Shown here: piece after piece, positions 27,076-34,819 of the stretch
Numbering within the stretch: position 1 is the stretch's first letter
Layout of the letters: each line of letters opens with the position of its first letter
Source of the DNA: Pedobacter segetis
Lineage (GTDB): Bacteria > Bacteroidota > Bacteroidia > Sphingobacteriales > Sphingobacteriaceae
Assembly (NCBI RefSeq): GCF_016623585.1
Contig: NZ_JAEHFY010000011.1
Location: 84,810 to 148,809 of the forward strand
Reading direction: 5' to 3'
Length of the DNA: 64,000 bases
Position numbers and translations under genes: made by a program
The notes under the pieces: generated by a model
Told to the model about the DNA's origin: nothing
Seen by the model: the letters and a program-made list of their open reading frames with translations, nothing else
Databases searched by the model: none

Positions 27076-27187
27076 TGTAGGGTGGTGAAATTGGCAGACA
27101 CACCTCCTTGTCTCGGTGGCGAAGATTTGGGAAATAGCCGCAAGGTGAAATAACTGCTTCGTGTAGGTTCGACTCCTACCCCTACAG
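27076..27187 (+). tRNA. Unusual class II tRNA-like gene (Leu-type D arm, 112 nt)
   Basis: Acceptor TGTAGGG/CCCTACA (eight pairs if the flanking C/G is counted), Leu-like D arm GTGAAATTGGCAGACAC, and a canonical T arm GTAGG-TTCGACT-CCTAC. The anticodon arm is odd: the best fit is CCTCC/GGTGG with one T-T mismatch and loop TTGTCTC, which would read GTC, with T instead of a purine at position 37. No Leu, Ser, Tyr or Sec anticodon is placed correctly. The variable region is about 43 nt (CGAAG/CTTCG stem), roughly double the usual length. It has its own promoter and terminator. It could be a non-decoding or degenerate tRNA. Confidence 0.5.
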
Positions 27188-27220
27188 CCCTTTCGTTTAA
27201 TTTAGGTTTATAATTGGTTA

Positions 27221-27254
27221 GTTTAAGCTCCACTCTCCCCGTTTGGAGCTTAAC
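27221..27254 (+). terminator. Terminator of the tRNA-like gene
   Basis: GTTTAAGCTCCA pairs with TGGAGCTTAAC (one bulge) around an 11-nt loop, followed by TGTTTT; 34 bp after the tRNA-like 3' end. Confidence 0.7.
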
Positions 27255-27391
27255 TGTTTTATAAGCTTTTTGAAATTGAAAAACTTAAATCTATAATTAA
27301 AACAGCTAGCATCTGAACATTTTAATATCTCCGTCAAAAAATTTCTATTTTCGGTAAAAGCATTTAAACTATAATGCTATAAATATCCAAT

Positions 27392-27816
27392 ATGAAAAAA
27401 AAATCGATACCACTTACTTAGAGCGTTGTATTGCAACATTAGACAAAGCCTACGGACTATTACTAAGCGCAGACCCAAACGAGATAGATGATGATAGGTA
27501 TCGTTAGGCCTGTGTTAAAGAGTTTGAGATTATTTTACCTATACAAGTTTGGGCTTATGGCAGCCGAGTAAACGGAGATGCACATGTAGGCAGCGATTTA
27601 GATTTAGTGATAAGAACCCCTGACTTAAAGAGATTATCACTCGATATATTTTTGAATGTTTAAGAAAAAATACGGGAGTGTAATGTGCTGATTGTGGTAC
27701 ATCTTTTTGATTGGGCAAGGTTGCCAGAAAGTTTCCATAAAAACATAGAAGCGCAACATGAGGTGCTTTATGAAAATAAAGATATGATTTTTAAAGTGCC
27801 CAATGCAAAACCTTAA
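27392..27816 (+). pseudogene. Fused and decayed HEPN/MNT toxin-antitoxin remnant
   Basis: One frame from 27412 to the stop at 27814-27816 contains, in order, a HEPN-toxin-like N terminus (LERCIATLDKAYGLLLSADP), an in-frame TAG (27505), then directly a minimal nucleotidyltransferase (VWAYGSRVNGDAHVGSDLDL, the GSxxxGxxxxxSDxDL motif), an in-frame TAA (27661), and the MNT C terminus (LFDWARLPESFHKNIEAQ). The HEPN catalytic RxxxxH part and the start of the MNT are missing, as if deletion joined two neighbouring genes. The ATG at 27392 is out of frame. Not functional as read. Confidence 0.7.
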
Positions 27817-27915
27817 ACGGCCGATTAATTTTTGAGCCTTAACTTTATGAAGCACTAAGGTTTGATCTAATAGATCATTTATTTTGGCCTTGCATAACCA
27901 GCCGAAAATTGATGA

Positions 27916-28401
27916 CTACAATACCACCATACCGATCGCATCAAAAGAGATCATTCTTTTTGGGCCTTTTATTTTTGCTATTTCTTTTTCTGGGGCATCA
28001 ATTTCTTGGGCGAGCTGCTTTTGTTGATCTTCGCTAAAAATATCGGTTTTGGCCATTCCTTTAATTACTACCGTTTTTCCTTTAGTGCTGTTGGGAATTT
28101 TAAATTTACCTTCTTCAAAATTTACCTTCATAAGGTCGTTATTGGGTAATTTAATGGTAACCCAATTACCGTCTTTATTGCAAACATTATTAACCACACC
28201 TTTAACGGTAACTTTTTCACGCTCGCCACCATGTACCAAATCTAATAAAGTACTTAATTCTCTAACGTTATTGTCAAGTATAGAGTCGCCGTAAACGGTT
28301 CCCTTAATGTTTTGGGCACCCCTTAAACGCACTTTTTCTCTATTAACGCATGAAGTAGCTAAAAGCGCAAGCAGCAATAGGGATAGAATATTTATTTTCA
28401 T
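27916..28401 (-). CDS. DUF4920-like lipoprotein
   Basis: 161 aa from ATG 28401. An earlier ATG at 28422 is possible, but MKINILSLLLLALLATSC is a standard lipoprotein signal with its lipobox cysteine. The mature part has a small beta domain, KVTVKGVVNNVCNKDGNWVT, TIKLPNNDLMKVNFEEG and KTVVIKGMAKTDIF, resembling DUF4920, whose function is unknown. Likely outer-membrane or periplasm anchored. It stands alone between the HEPN/MNT remnant and the MOSC gene. Confidence 0.75.
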   Translation of the reverse strand: MKINILSLLLLALLATSCVNREKVRLRGAQNIKGTVYGDSILDNNVRELSTLLDLVHGGEREKVTVKGVVNNVCNKDGNWVTIKLPNNDLMKVNFEEGKFKIPNSTKGKTVVIKGMAKTDIFSEDQQKQLAQEIDAPEKEIAKIKGPKRMISFDAIGMVVL

Positions 28402-28538
28402 TTTTAATAACCAATGAGACAAATATCTATTTATTTATTAAAGCTTTACATTATTTCTTACTAATAAGACAATAAATTTACCAATGACTTACAATAGGCA
28501 ATAATTTTGATGCTTAAAATAACCGGTAAAACCTATTT

Positions 28539-29204
28539 TCATTTTGCCTTTCTTAATAATACCTCTAGTTTTTCTCTCCATTCTAAAGTGAGTTCTTTTA
28601 AATCAACCAAGCGTTCTAGAGCGGCTTTATTTTTAAAATCGTGGTAACGGATTTGGTTAACAAAAGCAACAGAGATCTTTTTTGGATGAGCTGATAAATG
28701 TACCAATCCATCGGTTTTTTTAACCTGCCCCTCTTTGATGGTGCGCAGATAGAAACCAGTAAAACCTGTATCTTGACAAAGTTTAGCGAATGGTTTATAG
28801 TTATATCTTATCCCGATGATAAAACAAGGCCCACGGGGTTCTGAAACTTCTACTATTGCATCTCCTAATTGATATTTATCGCCAATAAAAATATTTTCTT
28901 CTAAACTACTTTCTCCTTCTAGGGTTAGGTTTTCTCCAAAGGCGGCAAACCCTAAATCTAAATTTAATTCTTTTTCCCAATAGGCAAACCTATTTGCACT
29001 ATAACAGCAAATCGCCTTATCGTTGCCGCCATGGTGTTTTTTATCTGCAACCATATCGCCTTCAAAACCCGTCATGCGTAAAAATATGTTTCTATCACCA
29101 ATGCTTTCTTTTTTAAAAGCGGTTTTTACCGATTGATGATCGGCCACCAACTGTTCTATATTCCCTTTTATATTGATTGATTGTATGGAAATGTTTTTAT
29201 TCAT
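28539..29204 (-). CDS. MOSC domain protein (YiiM-like)
   Basis: About 221 aa from ATG 29204 (an upstream ATG at 29228 adds eight residues). The MOSC core is visible: GDMVADKKHHGGNDKAICCY, FGENLTLEG, GDAIVEVSEPRGPCFIIG with the conserved cysteine. A C-terminal alpha-helical YiiM-type extension follows (LKELTLEWREKLEVLL). MOSC proteins of this group handle molybdenum-cofactor-linked detoxification of N-hydroxylated compounds such as base analogues. The gene lies 30 bp after a UbiA-like gene on the same strand. Confidence 0.88.
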   Translation of the reverse strand: MNKNISIQSINIKGNIEQLVADHQSVKTAFKKESIGDRNIFLRMTGFEGDMVADKKHHGGNDKAICCYSANRFAYWEKELNLDLGFAAFGENLTLEGESSLEENIFIGDKYQLGDAIVEVSEPRGPCFIIGIRYNYKPFAKLCQDTGFTGFYLRTIKEGQVKKTDGLVHLSAHPKKISVAFVNQIRYHDFKNKAALERLVDLKELTLEWREKLEVLLRKAK

Positions 29205-29234
29205 GATGAATGGTGATGAGGATTTCAAATTTAC

Positions 29235-30131
29235 TCAGGATATAAGATTAAAGAAAAGCAATACTACGTATTGTAAAATCAAGGTTCCGTCTAAGTAAAA
29301 AAAATAGTAGTATTCATTTTTTTCCCATTTAGATTTAAAAATGAGCCAAGCAGTTAGAATAATGGTTAAAGTGAGCGCAAAAAAATCGATATTGAATCCG
29401 CCTGAGCGGAAGAAGAACAATAAAATCAGATAAACCACCAATAATATTTGGCAAAATAAATAGGCTTTTTTTTCGCCATAAACCGTTGCAATTGTTTTTA
29501 GTTTATACTTGGTGTCTTGCAGCATATCCCTAATATCAAAAGGGATAGTAATTGCTGTTACAAACAGTAATCTCTTAAAAATTAGAATAAATAAATCTGG
29601 TTTACTAAGGTTAATTTGTTGGTTAGCAGCAATTTCTAAATAGGGCAACCATACCGAACTTAAGGCCCAAACCAGAGCGATCAATAATAATTTTAGCCCT
29701 GGTATGTTTCTTAAACCGTATTTTGCCCCACCGGTAGAAAATAAAGGGGTAGAGTATCCTATTGAAATAATCCCTAAGAATACCAACAGTACTTGGGGCT
29801 TAAAACCCAATTCAAAAAAGCAAGGCATTAAAGCTAAAGCAGCCAAAACGGTAATGGCCAAATTAAGTTTATAATGGGCAAAGATCCATCGCACACGCCT
29901 ATATTCTGAATTCTGTGGGTTTTTTGGTTTTTGGATGAGGATGCTAAAATTATAGGAAACAATGGTAGAAAAGAAGAGGCAACCTATGATGTACCAATTT
30001 ATGGCAAAGCCTAACAGATGGTAGGTTACCAAACCTTGTGCTGCCGCACCCAAAGAAATAAAGATGTTGCTAAAGAGTAAAAAATCTAAAGGAAGCCGGA
30101 AATATCTAATCATTTTAAAGTGGAAAGCCAA
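29235..30131 (-). CDS. UbiA-like prenyltransferase family membrane protein
   Basis: 298 aa with about eight to nine membrane segments. The second Asp-rich motif of UbiA enzymes is present (IPFDIRDMLQDTKYKLKTIA), but the first NxxxDxxxD motif is not recognisable: the corresponding loop reads YNFSILIQKPKNPQNS. It may therefore be a diverged or non-prenylating member. Start could also be Met7. In one direction with the MOSC and phosphoesterase genes. Confidence 0.7.
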   Translation of the reverse strand: MAFHFKMIRYFRLPLDFLLFSNIFISLGAAAQGLVTYHLLGFAINWYIIGCLFFSTIVSYNFSILIQKPKNPQNSEYRRVRWIFAHYKLNLAITVLAALALMPCFFELGFKPQVLLVFLGIISIGYSTPLFSTGGAKYGLRNIPGLKLLLIALVWALSSVWLPYLEIAANQQINLSKPDLFILIFKRLLFVTAITIPFDIRDMLQDTKYKLKTIATVYGEKKAYLFCQILLVVYLILLFFFRSGGFNIDFFALTLTIILTAWLIFKSKWEKNEYYYFFYLDGTLILQYVVLLFFNLIS

Positions 30132-30177
30132 CGGTTTAAAGCTAGCAAACAGATTTTATATTTCTCAATAGAAAAAA

Positions 30178-31416
30178 CTAACCTTTTTTTAATTCAAAAA
30201 TAGTGATCTCTGGCAAAATACCAACTCTCCCCGGATAACCTAAAAAGCCGTAACCCACGTTTACGTATAATTGTTGGTTGCCTTCTTTATAAAGCCCGTC
30301 CCATTCGTTATATACATATTGTACCGGGCTCCATTTAACATATTCGCTTTCGATACCAAATTGCGCACCATGTGTATGGCCGGCGAAACTTGCATCAACG
30401 GTGGGGTATTTTGGCAATACTTCTGCCCGCCAGTGCGAAGGATCATGAGAAAGCAGTAGTTTTATCGGCAGATCATCGGTGTTTTTAATGGCCTCTTCCA
30501 TTTTACCAAACTTAGGGAAACGGCCGGTACCCCAATTTTCGATTCCCAAAATACCAATTTCTGCTCCGTTTACTTTCAACCTGCGGTTTTCGTTCATCAA
30601 TAGATCCCAACCCATTAATTGATGTGCTTTTTTAACATCTTCCACATTTTTTAATCTAGCCGCTTCGCTAGCCCATTTTTCATAGGTGCCATAATCATGG
30701 TTACCCAAGGTAGAATAAACGCCCAAAGGTGCTCTTACTTTAGAAAAAATATCTTGGTAATCTTTCATTTCGGTGGCTTTGCCATTTACCAGATCACCAG
30801 TAAAAAATATAAAATCGGGCTTTTGTTGCAATAGCATTTCTACACCGCCCAAAACCGCTTTTTTATTGTAGAAACTCCCAGAATGTATGTCGGATATCTG
30901 CCCCAACGTAATCCCGTCAAATTCTGATGGTAAATTTTTGAAATACAAAGTCTGCCTCCTTACCCTATAATCATAAGCACCATAGGCAATTCCCCAGGTT
31001 AACGATGCCAAAGGGATGGCCGCAACAGCTAAACCCGCTTTAACCAAAAACTCTGAACGCGGAATGGAATTTTCTTGCTTAACAACCTCTTTTTCAGGAA
31101 AAATTTTACCTTTTATCCATAAAAAAAAACGCCTTATATCATCTATAAACAAGAAAGGCATAAAAACCAGTTTGGTTACAAAGGTAATGAAGAAAGCCAC
31201 CAAGAACACGGTTTTTATACTTAGGTATAGATTAAAAATCATGCTCAAATAAACCCCTAAGAGCAAGATCAAAGTATATCCCCACCAAATAGATTTTAAA
31301 ATTTTTCGCTTTTTGATGTTCCAATCTCGGTAAACATTCATAATTGCTTTGAAGCTGTAAAAATCTATCAGCAAAAGCAAAAAGGTTATAATTATGAGTG
31401 GTATAACTCTTCCCAT
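30178..31416 (-). CDS. Membrane-anchored metallophosphoesterase (YkuE-like)
   Basis: 412 aa. The first ~150 residues hold three or four membrane segments; the C-terminal calcineurin-like domain has all metal motifs in order: LGQISDIHSGS, FTGDLVNG, LGNHDYG, LLSHDPSHW and AGHTHGAQFG. The family hydrolyses phosphoesters, sometimes lipid-linked ones, with two divalent metals; the active site is probably outside the membrane. Substrate unknown. Followed by the UbiA-like gene after 46 bp. Confidence 0.92.
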   Translation of the reverse strand: MGRVIPLIIITFLLLLIDFYSFKAIMNVYRDWNIKKRKILKSIWWGYTLILLLGVYLSMIFNLYLSIKTVFLVAFFITFVTKLVFMPFLFIDDIRRFFLWIKGKIFPEKEVVKQENSIPRSEFLVKAGLAVAAIPLASLTWGIAYGAYDYRVRRQTLYFKNLPSEFDGITLGQISDIHSGSFYNKKAVLGGVEMLLQQKPDFIFFTGDLVNGKATEMKDYQDIFSKVRAPLGVYSTLGNHDYGTYEKWASEAARLKNVEDVKKAHQLMGWDLLMNENRRLKVNGAEIGILGIENWGTGRFPKFGKMEEAIKNTDDLPIKLLLSHDPSHWRAEVLPKYPTVDASFAGHTHGAQFGIESEYVKWSPVQYVYNEWDGLYKEGNQQLYVNVGYGFLGYPGRVGILPEITIFELKKG

Positions 31417-31463
31417 GTTCTTTTTAATATTTTTTGGCGTTTCCCGCAGAAAAAGAGTGTAGG

Positions 31464-31479
31464 TCCGCCAGCCGGAGGA
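31464..31479. repeat. Palindromic repeat TCCGCCAGCCGGAGGA
   Basis: Imperfect member of the CCGCCAG palindrome family, next to a TTCGACTTCGCTCAGAATAA segment (31498-31517) that resembles the CTGAGCGGAGTCGAAG tract of element D on the opposite strand. Confidence 0.5.
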
Positions 31480-31557
31480 TAAATTTTTTTGTCCATTCTT
31501 CGACTTCGCTCAGAATAACAAAAAAAAGATTTTCACTGCAATCCCTAACCGCAAAAC

Positions 31558-31597
31558 AAACAAATAGCCCACTATTAAAACCGTGGGCTATTTGTTT
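31558..31597 (-). terminator. Terminator of the MoxR-like/VWA operon
   Basis: AAACAAATAGCCCAC and GTGGGCTATTTGTTT form a perfect 15-bp stem with a 10-nt loop, 2 bp after the MoxR-like stop codon. Confidence 0.85.
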
Positions 31598-31599
31598 AT

Positions 31600-33099
31600 T
31601 TAATATCTATCGTTAAAATCGTCTTCGCCATCTTCATCTGCAAATTCTGAACTGAACAAGCTATTGAACATATCCTTAAATTCATAGCCTTTTTCTAAAT
31701 AGCCTTTGCTTACCAAAGAGAATTCTGCCAAGCCATGTAACACAAATTCCATATAAAGCAGTTTTTGGCTTTCGCTGATGTCTTTATGGAATTGTTTAAC
31801 AACTTCCTTTAACCCCGGGACAGAGTTTAAAGCTTTTTTATATTCAACGTCGGTAATATCGTCTAATAAATTTAAGCTATTTCCACTTCCAAACCAGTTA
31901 ATGATATCCGCATAAGGATTATCTTTTTTGGCTTTTTTCATTCTTTCTGGATCTGGGAAATAGGTTTGAAGTAATGTTTTTATCGCTTTTCCTATCAAAA
32001 TATTGGCAACTTTTGCCGGTCCCTCTAGTTCTCCCTCATAAACCAACTCAATTTTGCCGGTTATTGCCGGGATCACGCCCAAGAAATCGCTAATTCTTAC
32101 TACCGTACTTTTCTCGCCGTTGATCAACATCCTTCTTTCTGCATGTGAAATCAAATTTTCATAGGCAGAGATAGTCAGCCTTGCAGAAACCCCAGATTTT
32201 TTATCTATGTATTCAGAATTTCTAGCTTCAAAGGCTATTTGCTCTATTAAATCTTTAACCAAGCCATCTGCTTCAATCAGCTTTTGATTGGGTGTTATTA
32301 ATGCTTCTTGTTGCGTAATTTTTCTAGAAATGGCAATAGATTTTGGGTAATGAGTTAAGATCTGGCTTTCGATCCTATCTTTCAAAGGTGTAACAATAGA
32401 TCCACGGTTGGTATAATCTTCTGGGTTTGCCGTAAACACAAATTGTATATCTAAAGGCAACCTTAATTTAAAACCCCTAATTTGTATATCATGCTCTTGC
32501 AAAATATTAAACAATGCAACCTGTATCCTGGCCTGTAAATCTGGCAGTTCATTGATTACAAAAATGCTCCTGTGTGCCCTTGGTATCAAACCAAAATGGA
32601 TTACCCTTTCGTCAGAATAGTTTAATTTTTGCGTTGCCGCTTTTATGGGGTCAATGTCTCCTATTAAATCTGCCACGGTAACATCCGGAGTAGCCAATTT
32701 TTCTGTATATCTATCGCTACGGTGCCACCAAGCAATTGGAGTTTCATCGCCATGTATTTCAATAGTGTTTTTACCCGCCCAACTTATCGGGTTTAAAGGA
32801 TCATCGTATAATTCAGAACCTGCAATATAGGGGATATACTCATCTAACAGGTTTACCATTAAACGGGCAATCCTGGTTTTGGCTTGCCCACGCAAACCCA
32901 ATAACAAAATGTTATGGCGGCTTAAAATGGCCGTTTGCAGATCGGGCATAACGGTATCTTCAAAACCTATGATCCCCTCAAAACCCAAATTTTTATCTTT
33001 TAGCCTTGCAATTAGGTTTTCCCTTAATTCTTCTTTTATCGAACGGCTTTTATATCCCGATTTTTTTAATTCTCCTAGTGTCTTTATCATGTGCCTCAT
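31600..33099 (-). CDS. MoxR/Mg-chelatase-like AAA+ ATPase
   Basis: 499 aa AAA+ ATPase. Walker A is LLLGLRGQAKTRIARL; a Walker B-like stretch reads SIFVINELPDLQARIQVAL, with Asn in place of the usual Asp, followed by FVFTANPEDYTNRGSIVTPL (sensor 1 and arginine-finger region). This is the ChlI/MoxR class that remodels partner proteins, usually with a von Willebrand A protein. Exactly such a VWA gene lies 144 bp upstream on the same strand, so the two very likely work together. The target is unknown. Confidence 0.88.
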   Translation of the reverse strand: MRHMIKTLGELKKSGYKSRSIKEELRENLIARLKDKNLGFEGIIGFEDTVMPDLQTAILSRHNILLLGLRGQAKTRIARLMVNLLDEYIPYIAGSELYDDPLNPISWAGKNTIEIHGDETPIAWWHRSDRYTEKLATPDVTVADLIGDIDPIKAATQKLNYSDERVIHFGLIPRAHRSIFVINELPDLQARIQVALFNILQEHDIQIRGFKLRLPLDIQFVFTANPEDYTNRGSIVTPLKDRIESQILTHYPKSIAISRKITQQEALITPNQKLIEADGLVKDLIEQIAFEARNSEYIDKKSGVSARLTISAYENLISHAERRMLINGEKSTVVRISDFLGVIPAITGKIELVYEGELEGPAKVANILIGKAIKTLLQTYFPDPERMKKAKKDNPYADIINWFGSGNSLNLLDDITDVEYKKALNSVPGLKEVVKQFHKDISESQKLLYMEFVLHGLAEFSLVSKGYLEKGYEFKDMFNSLFSSEFADEDGEDDFNDRY

Positions 33100-33113
33100 C
33101 CTAAATCCTTCTC

Positions 33114-33125
33114 CGCCAGCTGGCG
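33114..33125. repeat. Palindrome CGCCAGCTGGCG between the VWA and MoxR genes
   Basis: Perfect 12-bp palindrome identical to that in element A (18035-18046), in the gap between the two genes of one operon, just before the MoxR-like start. Confidence 0.6.
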
Positions 33126-33243
33126 TAGGGGGGACTTTCTAATATTATGGTGTGAAATTTATTGTTTTGATGTTAGTATTTCCCGTTTTGAATCTATTAA
33201 AAAAGTTCTTGTTTCTTGATACTTGGCTCTTAAATCTCATATC

Positions 33244-34341
33244 CTATCTCACCGTTTTTCTTCTATTCTTTATATAATCTTCAAAAATGTATTCGCCTAA
33301 ACCTTTTAACGAACTGTAAAATGCCCTGCCGCCATTTACTTCGGTAAATTTCCTCACAAATTGTTGTAAGTAAGGGTCGCGGGCAATCATGAAGGTAGTG
33401 ATAGGGATATTCAACTTTTTACATTGGGCAGCCATTGTCAAAGTTTTATTGATGACTTTCTTGTCCAATCCAACGCTATTTTTATAATACTTTAAGCCCT
33501 CTTTTAAGCAAGTTGGCTTACCATCAGTAATCATAAAAATTTGCTTGTTGTGGGTTTTTCTACGTCTTAAAATATCAGTAGCCAGCTCTAAACCAGCATA
33601 AGTATTGGTATGATATGGCCCAACTTGCAAATAGGGCAAATCTTTAACGGTTATCGGCCAAGCATCGTTACCAAAAACCACAATATCCAAGGTGTCTTTC
33701 GGGTATTTTGTTTTGATCAGTTCTGCCAAGGCCATGGCCACTTTTTTGGCAGGGGTAATCCTATCCTCGCCGTAAAGGATCATAGAATGGGAAATATCTA
33801 TCATCAAAACGGTAGATGTTAGCGTTTTAAAATCTCGCTCTTCTACTTCCAGATCACGCTCCGTCATCATAAAATCACCGATGCCGTTATTGATCTGCGC
33901 ATTTTGGATAGAGGCAGTCATATCTATCTGATCAGAACTATCGCCAAATTGATATTCTCTTCTATCTGCATTTTTTTCTTCCCCGGGGCCGCTTTTTGGG
34001 GTAGAATGGTTGCCTTTGCCAGATTTTTTTAATTTCCCAAAAATTTCTTCTAATGCCGATTTACGGATGGTTTGCTCCGTTTTGGCCGTGATATTGAAAC
34101 CTCCACCTTTATCATCATCGCCCAAATAGCCTTTGCTTTTCAAATCTTCTATAAAATCGCCCATGCCATAATCATCTTTAGTGATGTTATGCTGCTTATC
34201 CAGCTCGTTCATCCAAGCTAAAGCCTCATTGGCATCACCGGCTGTATAGTTTAAAAGTTCTAAAAATAATTTCAGTAACTCCTCAAACCCGCCATTTGGT
34301 AATTGTTTAGGGATATATTTTGAAAAACCGTAACCTCTCAT
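33244..34341 (-). CDS. VWA domain protein, partner of MoxR-like ATPase
   Basis: 365 aa, cytoplasmic by sequence. A helical N-terminal region (about 1-170, with a charged linker) precedes a VWA domain with an intact MIDAS: DISHS (about residues 180-184), the Thr in HTNTYAGLELA, and FMITDGKPT. No signal peptide or membrane anchor is seen, unlike BatA-type proteins. With the downstream AAA+ gene it forms a two-gene ATPase/VWA module, in the family a metal- or cofactor-insertion or remodelling chaperone. Confidence 0.88.
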   Translation of the reverse strand: MRGYGFSKYIPKQLPNGGFEELLKLFLELLNYTAGDANEALAWMNELDKQHNITKDDYGMGDFIEDLKSKGYLGDDDKGGGFNITAKTEQTIRKSALEEIFGKLKKSGKGNHSTPKSGPGEEKNADRREYQFGDSSDQIDMTASIQNAQINNGIGDFMMTERDLEVEERDFKTLTSTVLMIDISHSMILYGEDRITPAKKVAMALAELIKTKYPKDTLDIVVFGNDAWPITVKDLPYLQVGPYHTNTYAGLELATDILRRRKTHNKQIFMITDGKPTCLKEGLKYYKNSVGLDKKVINKTLTMAAQCKKLNIPITTFMIARDPYLQQFVRKFTEVNGGRAFYSSLKGLGEYIFEDYIKNRRKTVR

Positions 34342-34557
34342 CTGCTATATTTCTGCCTTATTAACGTTTATGTAAAGTTAAAAGTTTGCGCCCTTAGACA
34401 TATTATTTTTAGGTTATAGGGCTGTCATTTTATAAGGGTAAGGTTTGCCCCCAAATAGTGAAGACCTAAGAAATAAAGCAAAGCTTTTTAGAATAGCTAC
34501 GAGAAAAAATATTTGTTTGTTTTAGTTCATTTAAGCGGTTCCTGTTTTTAGCATTAC

Positions 34558-34788
34558 TTAATGTGCGAGTTTAAGAATATCTTTGCCCGCATGGTAAGCC
34601 CCGTATAAATCTACAAAAGGCACTTTACGAACTTCTTTTGATGCTATATAATTAGGGTTTATGGTTGGCAGGTATTTCTTCTCTACGTTGGTATCAAGCC
34701 AATCTATTAAATCAGCAAAGAGTTTTTTTGTTAAATTTGGTTTTTTAAATATCTCCTGCCTATTTGGTCTCGGGCTTTTCTCAAATTG
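34558..34788 (-). pseudogene. C-terminal gene fragment, possibly of a sulfatase
   Basis: Minus-strand open frame of about 76 codons without a start, preceded by in-frame TAA and ended by TAA at 34558. Readable parts: LFADLIDWLDTNVEKKYLPT, INPNYIASKEVRKVPF, VDLYGAYHAGKDILKLAH. The 'DWL...LPT.NPNY' pattern recalls the C-terminal end of Bacteroidota sulfatases, but this is weak. No N-terminal sulfatase motif is present. The rest of the 34342-34819 gap shows nothing recognisable except a -7 box before rmuC. Confidence 0.4.
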
Positions 34789-34792
34789 TTAT

Positions 34793-34800
34793 TACATTTG
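34793..34800 (+). promoter_or_regulatory. -7 element of rmuC
   Basis: TACATTTG, 19 bp before the rmuC start codon. The nearest upstream TTTG (34763-34766) is 26 nt away, too far for a standard -33 box. Confidence 0.4.
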
Positions 34801-34819
34801 ATTTTAAACAAAACCTTAA

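Noticed and set aside
27076..27187. Selenocysteine tRNA or tmRNA
   Set aside because: The acceptor could be 8 bp and the variable arm is long, but no TCA anticodon, no selenocysteine genes and no tag-coding region are present.
27051..27233. Minus-strand open frame containing GVGVEPTR
   Set aside because: It is antisense to the tRNA-like gene; the VEPTR type of peptide is a known artefact of reading tRNA T arms backwards.
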